The notes below the pieces were generated by a model. It did not search any database, was not told the origin of the DNA, and worked only from the letters and a program-made list of their open reading frames with translations. This document shows positions 44,154 to 51,664 of a stretch of DNA of 64,000 nucleotides, piece after piece. Both the position numbers and the translations under genes were made by a program. This stretch comes from Psychrobacillus vulpis (GTDB lineage Bacteria; Bacillota; Bacilli; Bacillales_A; Planococcaceae): positions 202,172-266,171 of the forward strand of contig NZ_VDGI01000001.1 of the NCBI RefSeq assembly GCF_006861825.1. Direction: 5' to 3'. Position 1 is the first letter of the stretch; each line of letters opens with the position of its first letter.

Positions 44154-45998
44154 ATGTGTGGAATTACTGGATGGGTTCATTTTAAAAAGGATTTACGTAA
44201 CGAGTTACCAGCCGTAAAAAAAATGACGGAAACTTTAAAAAAACGTGGCCCGGACGATAATAATATTTGGTCAGCAGCCCATACGTTACTTGGTCATAGA
44301 CGATTAACTGTAGTAGACCCAATTGGTGGGAAGCAACCAATGGTGAAAAATTATCAATCAAACCAATATACACTTTCATATAACGGTGAGCTGTATAATA
44401 CAGAAGAACTTCGGAAGGAACTGCTGAAACTTGGACATACTTTCTCTGGTCATTCTGATACAGAAGTTTTATTAACCTCTTATATCGAATGGAAAGAAAA
44501 ATGTATAGATTATTTTAACGGTATTTTTGCATTTGCTATTTGGGATGAGCATGAACAAAAACTATTTGTTGCACGGGATCGCCTTGGAGTTAAACCACTT
44601 TTTTACACTGAGCGAAATGAAGGATTTCTTTTTGCATCAGAATTAAAAGCACTCTTAGCTCATCCTGATGTGCCACCTAAAATTAATCGAGAAGGCTTAG
44701 CAGAAATAATCGGTTTAGGCCCATCTCGAACTCCTGGATCTGGAGTCTATCAAGAAGTAAAAGAATTACGTCCTGCTCATGCACTAACCTTTTCACGAAA
44801 TGGCCTTCGGATTTGGCGTTATTGGAATGTAGAAAGTGCTCAACATACAGATTCTTTAGATGAAACTGCTGAAAGAGTACGTTATCTACTAACGGATGCT
44901 GTAGAAAGACAACTGGTTTCAGACGTTCCCTTGTGTACATTCCTTTCAGGTGGCATTGATTCTAGTGCAATCACTGCGATTGCTTCCAAAGCCTATACTC
45001 GTGACTCTAAAGGCCCCCTCCACACTTACTCTATTGACTATGAAAATAATGAAAAGCACTTCCAAGGCAATTTTTTTCAGCCTAGTAATGACCGGCCATG
45101 GATTCAAAAGGTCTCGAACGAACTGAACAGTATTCATCATTATTCCATAATTAGTCAGAGCCAACTAGTTGATTATTTAACAGAAGCTGTTCACGTTCGA
45201 GATCTCCCCGGGATGGCGGATATTGACTCTTCCCTTCTTTGGTTCTGCAAAGAAATAAAACAAAATTTCACTGTCGGTTTATCTGGAGAATGCGCTGATG
45301 AAATATTTGGTGGCTATCCTTGGTTTCATCAAGTAGCTAATTCCGAAAATGGGTTCCCATGGATACGTTCAAAAGACGAGAGAAATTCACTACTTAATGA
45401 TAGCTGGCAGAAAAAACTACACATAGATGATTACGTTATAAATGCATATGAAACAACCGTTGCAGAGACGCCCCACTTAGATGGAGAAACTGCGTTGGAT
45501 GCTAAACGTCGAGAACTATTTTATTTGAATATGACCTGGTTTATGACAACGTTATTGGATCGAAAAGACCGGATGAGTATGGGAGCAAGCTTAGAAGTTC
45601 GAGTTCCTTTTGCAGATCATCGCCTAGTGGAATACGCATGGAATATTCCATGGGATTATAAAATGGTAGGCAACCAAGAAAAAGGTATTTTACGAAAAGC
45701 ACTCAAAGACCTGCTTCCTATTGATGTGCTCTATCGAAAAAAGAGTCCATATCCAAAAACACATAATCCTGTTTATTCGGAGCAAGTTCAAACCATGTTA
45801 AAAGAACAGTTACACGATAAAAATTCAATACTTCACGAGCTTTTCCAAGCTAAACGACTCTCTGATTTGATTGAATCGAATGGCGATGCTTTTAAAGTTC
45901 CTTGGTTTGGCCAATTAATGTCAGGACCGCAACTACTAGCATATTTAGCACAGATGCATATTTGGTTTAAAGATTACAATGTGCAGCTTGTAGATTAA
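44154..45998 (+). CDS. asnB: Asparagine synthase (glutamine-hydrolysing)
   Basis: 614 residues (EC 6.3.5.4). N-terminal class II glutaminase with nucleophile Cys2 (M-C-G-I-T-G-W), R-G-P-D-D near 34 and S-Y-N-G-E-L-Y-N near 77. The synthetase half has the ATP-pyrophosphatase P-loop S-G-G-I-D-S near residue 265 and S-G-E-C-A-D-E-I-F-G-G near 379. Bacilli carry several paralogues (AsnB, AsnH, AsnO); the name is by class, not by orthology. Start ATG behind AGAAGGGATG. Confidence 0.92.
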   Translation: MCGITGWVHFKKDLRNELPAVKKMTETLKKRGPDDNNIWSAAHTLLGHRRLTVVDPIGGKQPMVKNYQSNQYTLSYNGELYNTEELRKELLKLGHTFSGHSDTEVLLTSYIEWKEKCIDYFNGIFAFAIWDEHEQKLFVARDRLGVKPLFYTERNEGFLFASELKALLAHPDVPPKINREGLAEIIGLGPSRTPGSGVYQEVKELRPAHALTFSRNGLRIWRYWNVESAQHTDSLDETAERVRYLLTDAVERQLVSDVPLCTFLSGGIDSSAITAIASKAYTRDSKGPLHTYSIDYENNEKHFQGNFFQPSNDRPWIQKVSNELNSIHHYSIISQSQLVDYLTEAVHVRDLPGMADIDSSLLWFCKEIKQNFTVGLSGECADEIFGGYPWFHQVANSENGFPWIRSKDERNSLLNDSWQKKLHIDDYVINAYETTVAETPHLDGETALDAKRRELFYLNMTWFMTTLLDRKDRMSMGASLEVRVPFADHRLVEYAWNIPWDYKMVGNQEKGILRKALKDLLPIDVLYRKKSPYPKTHNPVYSEQVQTMLKEQLHDKNSILHELFQAKRLSDLIESNGDAFKVPWFGQLMSGPQLLAYLAQMHIWFKDYNVQLVD

Positions 45999-46002
45999 CA
46001 CC

Positions 46003-46043
46003 AAAAAGAACCTGTCCGAATTTACGGTGCAGGTTCCTTTTTT
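46003..46043. terminator. Bidirectional terminator between asnB and dapL
   Basis: AAAGAACCTG and CAGGTTCCTTT around an 18-base loop, with T-run to the right and A-run to the left. Confidence 0.8.
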
Positions 46044-47169
46044 ATTCATTTCCTATTTTACGAAAATATGATTCTATAAATGGAACAACATAATCAATAA
46101 TAGCTTCATTTGGATTCAACTTGGCATGGTGCAATCCGAACGGAGAGTCTACCCCTGCCCAAAACAACATTCCCGGTATTTCTTGTAGAAAATATCCGAA
46201 ATCTTCGCCAGTCATAGCAGCATCACATAATATGGCGTTAGTATTCACATCTTGTTCAGCAAATGATAAGAATTCATTTGTGAGTGCAGAATCATTTTTA
46301 ACTTGATAGTATGAAGAGCCGTAATTAATTTGAACTTCACAATCAAATGCTATTTTAGTTGCCTTACAAAAAGACTCAATCTTTTCTTTTATGGTAGACA
46401 TCATTTCTGCATTCATCGTTCGAATAGTTCCTTCTAACCGAGCTTGTCCAGAAATAATATTTTGAACAGTACCAGATGTCATTTTTCCAATAGTAACAAC
46501 TGCCGATTCCATCGGATTTACCGACCTACTAACAATTGTTTGTAATTGCAATAAAAGAGTAGCTGCTGCAACAGACATATCTCTTGCTTGATGCGGAAAA
46601 GCGGCATGACCTTCCTTCCCAACTAAGTCTATAAACAGCTCGGATGTATTAGCAAATAACAAACCTGGTCGGGTAGCTATAGTTCCTACTGGATATTCTG
46701 GTGCAATATGAAATGCGTATATTTGATTTGGAATAAGATCTGGTCGCTCTTTTTTCATCCATTCTCTCATCGGTAAAGCACCACCTGGACTTTCCTCAGC
46801 TGGTTGAAAAATAATAACGACATCATCATTAATCGGATTTTCTACTAGACATTTTAATAAACCTAATGCCACTGTCATATGAATATCATGTCCACAAGCA
46901 TGCATTTTCCCACCGTGAACAGACTGACAAGCGAGACCTGTTGACTCTGCTATAGGTAATCCATCTATATCTGTTCTCCAGCCAATAGTTTGTTTAGGTT
47001 GTGTACCTTGTACCTTCACAATAATACCCGTTCTCCAAGTAGTAATAGATAGTCTATCTTGAGGAAGTGCATCAATTTGCTCCAACAAATAAGCATTCGT
47101 TTTCACTTCTTCAAAACCTAACTCCGGTATACGATGCAGATCTCTCCGAATTTCTAATAGGGATTTCAT
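46042..47169 (-). CDS. dapL: N-acetyldiaminopimelate deacetylase
   Basis: 375-residue M20D metallohydrolase (EC 3.5.1.47; YkuR in B. subtilis), last step before LL-DAP in the acetylase branch. Metal site residues: M-H-A-C-G-H-D near residue 89 and P-A-E-E-S-P-G-G near 127; G-H-A-A-F-P in the dimer domain near 190; G-E-D-F-G-Y-F near 325 and the terminal H-H-A. It lies 11 bases after dapH on the same strand. M20D amidohydrolases can act on other N-acyl compounds, but pairing with dapH makes this assignment firm. Confidence 0.92.
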   Translation of the reverse strand: MKSLLEIRRDLHRIPELGFEEVKTNAYLLEQIDALPQDRLSITTWRTGIIVKVQGTQPKQTIGWRTDIDGLPIAESTGLACQSVHGGKMHACGHDIHMTVALGLLKCLVENPINDDVVIIFQPAEESPGGALPMREWMKKERPDLIPNQIYAFHIAPEYPVGTIATRPGLLFANTSELFIDLVGKEGHAAFPHQARDMSVAAATLLLQLQTIVSRSVNPMESAVVTIGKMTSGTVQNIISGQARLEGTIRTMNAEMMSTIKEKIESFCKATKIAFDCEVQINYGSSYYQVKNDSALTNEFLSFAEQDVNTNAILCDAAMTGEDFGYFLQEIPGMLFWAGVDSPFGLHHAKLNPNEAIIDYVVPFIESYFRKIGNE

Positions 47170-47180
47170 ATAGCACCTTC

Positions 47181-47894
47181 TTATAATTGACGTAGTTCTT
47201 GCATAATTTCCGTTTTAGATCTAGTCTGATCATCAATTTCTTTAATAATTTTTGCCGGTGTTCCAGCAACTACTGTATATGGGGGAACATCCTTCGTTAC
47301 TACTGCTCCAGCAGCAACAACAGCTCCTTTACCTACTTTACATCCTTCTAAAACAACTGCGTTCGCACCAATCAGTACATCATCTTCAATAATAACTGGC
47401 ATTGCAGACGGTGGTTCAATAACACCTGCTAGGACAGCTCCAGCTCCGATATGACAGTTCTTACCTACCGTAGCACGACCTCCAAGAATCGCCCCCATGT
47501 CAATCATCGAACCTTCACCAATAACAGCACCTATATTAATGACAGCACCTAACATAATAATACTATTATCGCCAATACTCACTTGATCCCGAATAACAGC
47601 TCCTGGTTCGATACGTGCATTAATTCCCTTCGTATCTAATAGTGGAATCGCTGAATTTCGACTTTCATTCTCTACTACTATATCCTCGATTACATCCTTG
47701 TTTTCATTTAGGACTGGTTCAATTTCAGACCATTCTCCGAATAAAACAAGTGAATTTCCTTCTCCAAATACTTTTGTATTTTCTCCAAAATAAAGGCTCT
47801 CAATTCCTTTTCCTTTTATGTACACCTTTACTTGTGTTGTTTTTTTTGCATGTTGAATATAAGAAATAATTTCATACGCGTCTAATTGTTTCAC
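47181..47894 (-). CDS. dapH: Tetrahydrodipicolinate N-acetyltransferase
   Basis: 237-residue left-handed beta-helix acetyltransferase (EC 2.3.1.89; YkuQ in B. subtilis). N-terminal DapH_N domain ([10 protein letters not shown]) and hexapeptide repeats from about residue 90 to 210, with P-G-A-V-I-R-D and [11 protein letters not shown]. Start GTG 47894 behind AGGGGG. With dapL it forms an operon for lysine and DAP. The ddh gene at 991 provides an alternative one-step route. Confidence 0.94.
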   Translation of the reverse strand: MKQLDAYEIISYIQHAKKTTQVKVYIKGKGIESLYFGENTKVFGEGNSLVLFGEWSEIEPVLNENKDVIEDIVVENESRNSAIPLLDTKGINARIEPGAVIRDQVSIGDNSIIMLGAVINIGAVIGEGSMIDMGAILGGRATVGKNCHIGAGAVLAGVIEPPSAMPVIIEDDVLIGANAVVLEGCKVGKGAVVAAGAVVTKDVPPYTVVAGTPAKIIKEIDDQTRSKTEIMQELRQL

Positions 47895-48311
47895 AATCCA
47901 TACCCCCTAAAAAATATGTGCTAATTGTACAGTAATTTTTATAAAAAATCACGAATTTATATACATTTTTTGATATTTAATTGAAAAAAAAGTTATTTCA
48001 GGCTGAGGATAAGAATTATATTTATAATACCCATATCTGAAATACAAATACTTTAAAGTATTAACTGCTTATACAAACTCTACTGTTTCCCATTCCAAGC
48101 TACAATTTTATCTTTTGCAAATATCGACAACATTTGTCGAATTATCAGAAAATACAGAAAAAAGGTTGTAAATTAAGTTAGGAAAAGTATAATAATGTTA
48201 ATCTTCTATTTGATATGACATTAACTCCAATGTTTTACATTTCATTTGATAATGAAAGCGCTATCACATCAATTAGGAGGTAAGAAAATAACAGTTTTTG
48301 GGGGGAGAAAG
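47895..48311. other. Intergenic region between dapH and the TAXI gene
   Basis: 417 bases. I see no lysine riboswitch or T-box before dapH. A short perfect palindrome CGACAA-CAT-TTGTCG lies at 48125-48139. A candidate promoter for the rightward gene is TTGTAA (48166-48171) and TATAAT (48188-48193), spacer 16. The ribosome binding site GGGGGGAG is at 48300-48307. An in-frame extension from 48246 has no support. Confidence 0.6.
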
Positions 48312-49310
48312 TTGAGGAAAAATCTGTTCAGGTTTACGACTGTACTTCTTAGTATACTGTTTTTATTGACCGCATGTAGTGGAGACAAGACCAATATTGC
48401 GATAGGACCTCCTGCGAGCGAGACAAATTCGGTTTCCAAAATTATCTTGGGGGCATATGGGCTTGAGGACGGCGACTATAACGAATATCAAGAAGGTTTT
48501 GGGGACGCTGCTGATGGTGTACAGGATGGTAACATCGACATTTCAATTGGAATTTTAGGACTTCCTGCTGCAAGTATTGAAAGTTTGCAAGCATCTGTTG
48601 GTGACGTTGTAATGATTAGTCTCTCTGACGATGCAATTGCAAAGATTGAAGAAAGCAGTGGGTATAGAAGGCACACAATTCCTAAGGACACATACGATTT
48701 TCTAGAGTCGGATATTGAAACGGTTACGGCATATGCCATCCTTATGGGTAATACCGATACAATCGATGAAGAACTAGGTTATGAGCTGGCAAAAATAATG
48801 ATTGAAAAGGCTAATGAAAACACCCATGCTCAAGCTAAACAAATGATTTTAGAAAATGCTTTGCGAGGTGCGGAAGGTCTTCCAATCCATCCGGGAGCTA
48901 AACGTTATTATGAGGAACAAGGTTTGACAGTGAATAATCTTGTTGCTGAGATAACCGCAAAGGATAGTAGCCGGAAGAGTGAATTTATTCTTGGTACGGG
49001 CAGTCAGGGTGGTACTTACTATCCACTCGGGGGTGAAATGGCAAGCATTTGGAACAAATATTTAGATGGCGTTAACGTTACGAACACGGAAACTGGAGCA
49101 TCTGTGGAAAACTTATCAAGCATTCGTGACGGTCATATGGATTTAGGAATGACAGTACATGTCCCAGCATTACAAGCAGTAAATGGAGAGGCTTCCTTTG
49201 AAGGAAATGAAGTTCCAAATGCGGCATTTATTGGACATATTTATCCTGAAGTTATTCAAATTGTTACTCGTGAAAAAAGTGGTATTAAAAGCTTAGATGA
49301 TTTGAAATAA
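48312..49310 (+). CDS. TRAP transporter TAXI-family solute-binding lipoprotein with swapped halves (circularly permuted)
   Basis: 332 residues from TTG 48312 behind GGGGGGAG. A lipoprotein signal peptide ends in L-L-T-A-C (Cys22). The normal TAXI order is N-half (G-T-G-x-x-G-T-Y-Y-P-L-G-G ... S-x-x-D-L-K-G-K-K) then C-half (V-A-I-G-P-P-x-S ... H-P-G-A-x-x-Y-Y). Here residues ~28-210 are the C-half (I-A-I-G-P-P-A-S-E to H-P-G-A-K-R-Y-Y-E-E-Q-G), then a linker (~211-224), then residues 225-332 are the N-half, which stops at S-L-D-D-L-K. Nearly every part of one TAXI domain is present once, in permuted order. The TRAP permease follows 45 bases downstream. Confidence 0.85.
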   Translation: MRKNLFRFTTVLLSILFLLTACSGDKTNIAIGPPASETNSVSKIILGAYGLEDGDYNEYQEGFGDAADGVQDGNIDISIGILGLPAASIESLQASVGDVVMISLSDDAIAKIEESSGYRRHTIPKDTYDFLESDIETVTAYAILMGNTDTIDEELGYELAKIMIEKANENTHAQAKQMILENALRGAEGLPIHPGAKRYYEEQGLTVNNLVAEITAKDSSRKSEFILGTGSQGGTYYPLGGEMASIWNKYLDGVNVTNTETGASVENLSSIRDGHMDLGMTVHVPALQAVNGEASFEGNEVPNAAFIGHIYPEVIQIVTREKSGIKSLDDLK

Positions 49311-49355
49311 AACTTCAAAGAACAAAAAACTCTATATTGAATGAGAGGTGGGCAA

Positions 49356-51332
49356 ATGCGTGATCAGCAAACAGTTGATGCACAAGAGATTTTAGAAAAA
49401 TACGATAAAGAAAACCAATTTCGTACTAATATTGGTAAATGGGCATGGGTTGTAACATTATTAGGGGTTTCTCTCACTGTATTTCATTTATATACCGCGT
49501 ATTTCGGTACGCTTCCTACTCAAAAGCAAGGTGCCGTTCATTTAGGAACTGCACTTGGGGTTATCTTTCTTTTGTATCCTTTTAAAAAAGGTATGCAAAA
49601 AGTACAGAAAACAGTGCCATGGTATGATATTTTACTTGCCTTTACTGCAATGTATGTAACATATCATAAAATCATTTTCTTTGATTCAATTCTGCAAAGT
49701 CGAATTTCTGGTTATGCTATTCCTGATGTCATCATTTCAGTTCTAGGTATACTTCTCGTGCTTGAAGCTACTAGGAGAACTGTTGGCTTACCAATTGTTA
49801 TCGTGGCGGTAGTAGCAATGCTTTATGCAATTTTCGGAAATTTTGTACCTACACAAATCCTTTCACATCCTGGCTTTTCAGTTGATAGAACAGCGACAAC
49901 TCTTTGGTATAAAGAGAGTGGCGTGTTCGGAACTCCGGTTCAAATCTCAGCGAAATTTATTTTCCTATTTCTATTTTTTGGGGTAATGCTCGTACAAACA
50001 AATATTGGAAAGTTCTTCAATGACCTCGCATTTGCATTAACTGGTCGCTATACAGGTGGAACAGCAAAAACGGCAGTAGTAGCAAGTGCTTTACAAGGAA
50101 CTGTCTCTGGTAGCTCTGTTGGTAATACAGTTGCAACTGGATCCTTTACGATTCCGATGATGAAGAAAGCTGGGTTCAAACCTGAATTTGCAGGGGCAAC
50201 AGAAGCAGCCGCATCAACCGGAGGGCAAATTATGCCACCTATGATGGGGGCCGCTGCTTTTATCATGATGGAGTATTTGGGAGTTTCATATGGGGTAATT
50301 ATGTTAGCGGCTGTTATTCCAGCCATCCTCTATTTCACAGGTATTTTCATAGGAACGCATTTTGAGGCAAAAAGGTTAAAAATATTTGGTTTACCTAAAT
50401 CTCAATTACCATCCTTTAGAAAACTTTTAAAGAGAAATTGGTTTATGCTTCTTCCATTATTCGTTATCATTTCAACGATAATGTATGGTTTTACCCCGCA
50501 GCGTGCGGCCCTTTTTGGGATCATCTCTGCATTTTTAGTTAGCCTTATCCGAAAAGAAACAAGAATGTCGTTAAAAAAGACGGTAAACGTTCTAGAGCAA
50601 GGTACGAGAGTAGCACTCCCAGTCATAGCTGCTGTAGCTACTGCTGGGGTCATTGCAGGCGTCGTAAGTATGACGGGACTTGGTTCAAAATTTGCTGCAG
50701 GAGTTATTGCATTATCAAACGGTTATCTAATTCTTGCGCTCATTTTCACTATGATTGCATGCCTTGTTTTAGGAATGGGATTACCTACAACGGCAAACTA
50801 TGTCGTGACAGCAACCATTGCTGCTCCAGTACTTATCAATGAATTCGGAGTAGCTCCAATAGCTGCCCATATGTTCGTCTTCTATTTCGGAATCGCTGCT
50901 GATATTACTCCGCCAGTATGCTTAGCTGCATATGCTGGTGCTGGAATTGCAGGAGCCAATCCATTTAAAACTGGAATGAATGCAGTAAAGTTAGCTATTG
51001 CAGCATTTATAGTTCCTTATATTTTTATATACAACCCAATTTTAGTCATGGTAGATGTTGAACCATTTATGTTAGTGTTCTCAGTAGTTGCTGCTCTAAT
51101 CGGTATGATTGCTGTTAGCAGCTCCATGATTGGATACTTTATACGAAATTCGAGAATTTGGGAAAGGTTTGTCTTATTTGGAGCAGGTATTATGCTCATT
51201 GTACCTGAAATCGTAAGCACCTTGATCGGAGCTGTTCTGATTGTAGCAATTTGGTTTATCCAAAAACAACGTACAGAAGATGAAGATGAATATGAATTGG
51301 AAAGTTCATCTACAAGCCAAGTTTTATCTTAA
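49356..51332 (+). CDS. TRAP transporter fused permease (DctQ-DctM type, TAXI-associated)
   Basis: 658 residues, about 16-18 membrane segments: a DctQ-like N-terminal part (to ~190) fused to a DctM large subunit. Family motifs: G-T-V-S-G-S-S-V-G-N-T-V-A-T-G near residue 250, E-A-A-A-S-T-G-G-Q-I-M-P-P near 283, and the C-terminal counterpart G-M-G-L-P-T-T-A-N-Y near 472 with D-I-T-P-P-V. ATG 49356 follows AGAGGTGGG. It appears intact, which makes the unusual binding protein upstream more interesting. Substrate unknown (many TAXI systems carry organic or amino acids). Confidence 0.92.
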   Translation: MRDQQTVDAQEILEKYDKENQFRTNIGKWAWVVTLLGVSLTVFHLYTAYFGTLPTQKQGAVHLGTALGVIFLLYPFKKGMQKVQKTVPWYDILLAFTAMYVTYHKIIFFDSILQSRISGYAIPDVIISVLGILLVLEATRRTVGLPIVIVAVVAMLYAIFGNFVPTQILSHPGFSVDRTATTLWYKESGVFGTPVQISAKFIFLFLFFGVMLVQTNIGKFFNDLAFALTGRYTGGTAKTAVVASALQGTVSGSSVGNTVATGSFTIPMMKKAGFKPEFAGATEAAASTGGQIMPPMMGAAAFIMMEYLGVSYGVIMLAAVIPAILYFTGIFIGTHFEAKRLKIFGLPKSQLPSFRKLLKRNWFMLLPLFVIISTIMYGFTPQRAALFGIISAFLVSLIRKETRMSLKKTVNVLEQGTRVALPVIAAVATAGVIAGVVSMTGLGSKFAAGVIALSNGYLILALIFTMIACLVLGMGLPTTANYVVTATIAAPVLINEFGVAPIAAHMFVFYFGIAADITPPVCLAAYAGAGIAGANPFKTGMNAVKLAIAAFIVPYIFIYNPILVMVDVEPFMLVFSVVAALIGMIAVSSSMIGYFIRNSRIWERFVLFGAGIMLIVPEIVSTLIGAVLIVAIWFIQKQRTEDEDEYELESSSTSQVLS

Positions 51333-51336
51333 ATCA

Positions 51337-51370
51337 TGGTGCCAGGCACCAGTAACATATTTGTAACAAT
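51337..51370. repeat. REP-like palindrome, third copy
   Basis: TGGTGCCAGGCACCA at 51337-51351, then GTAACATATTTGTAACAATT. The tail resembles that of the copy at 44049-44083 (GTAATATTTTTGTAATGATG). It lies between the permease stop and the promoter of the ABC-F leader. Confidence 0.75.
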
Positions 51371-51421
51371 TGAGTGTAGTAGTATGTTATAATTGTGTTA
51401 ACAATTTTGAAGGGACGATGG

Positions 51422-51514
51422 GTGGACAATGGAAATATAATCTTATTTCTTAGCAAACAATTTTCTGCGACGAATATCCGCAGAAGAAAATATTTTTTGC
51501 AAAATCGGAAATAG
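51422..51514 (+). CDS. Possible regulatory leader peptide of the ABC-F gene
   Basis: 30 codons, beginning M-D-N-G-N-I-I-L-F-L and containing F-S-A-T-N-I-R-R-R-K-Y near the middle. GTG 51422 is 7 bases after GAAGGG. A shorter overlapping frame (ATG 51418, 11 codons) shares the same site with worse spacing. A drug-stalled ribosome here would free the downstream RNA to avoid the terminator. The hairpin in this region resembles a dispersed repeat, so the peptide could be incidental. Confidence 0.45.
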   Translation: MDNGNIILFLSKQFSATNIRRRKYFLQNRK

Positions 51515-51610
51515 GATTAGTCTGCCCATTTTTCAATTCAAAACGCATTATTCTCTACAATATAGCTATTTTGTAGTGGTTTTTTGCGTATTCAATTAAT
51601 GGTCAGCAAT

Positions 51611-51640
51611 CCTTCCGATTCATGTCGGAGGGTTTTTTTT
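51611..51640 (+). terminator. Attenuator terminator before the ABC-F gene
   Basis: CCTTCCGA / TCGGAGGG around TTCATG, then eight T. GGAGGG can alternatively pair with CCCTCC at 51643-51648, and that in turn with GGAG of the ribosome binding site. Confidence 0.88.
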
Positions 51641-51664
51641 ATCCCTCCAAAAGGAGATGATTGT

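Larger units (their letters stand above)
51385..51664 (+). promoter_or_regulatory. Attenuator leader of the ABC-F gene
   Basis: An extended -10 promoter, TGTTATAAT (51385-51393), starts a ~270-base leader. GAAGGG (51409-51414) is a ribosome binding site for a possible 30-codon leader peptide, GTG 51422 to TAG 51512-51514. A hairpin (TTTTCTGCG / CGCAGAAGAAAA, 51461-51490) lies inside it. ATGGGTGGAC (51418-51427) can pair along its whole length with GTCTGCCCAT (51520-51529). An intrinsic terminator, CCTTCCGA / TCGGAGGG and eight T, is at 51611-51640, directly before the gene's ribosome binding site. This matches antibiotic-inducible attenuation known for vmlR-type genes. Confidence 0.78.

Noticed and set aside
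47895-48245. Possible lysine riboswitch or T-box before dapH
   Set aside because: None of the conserved core elements of either is present on the minus strand.
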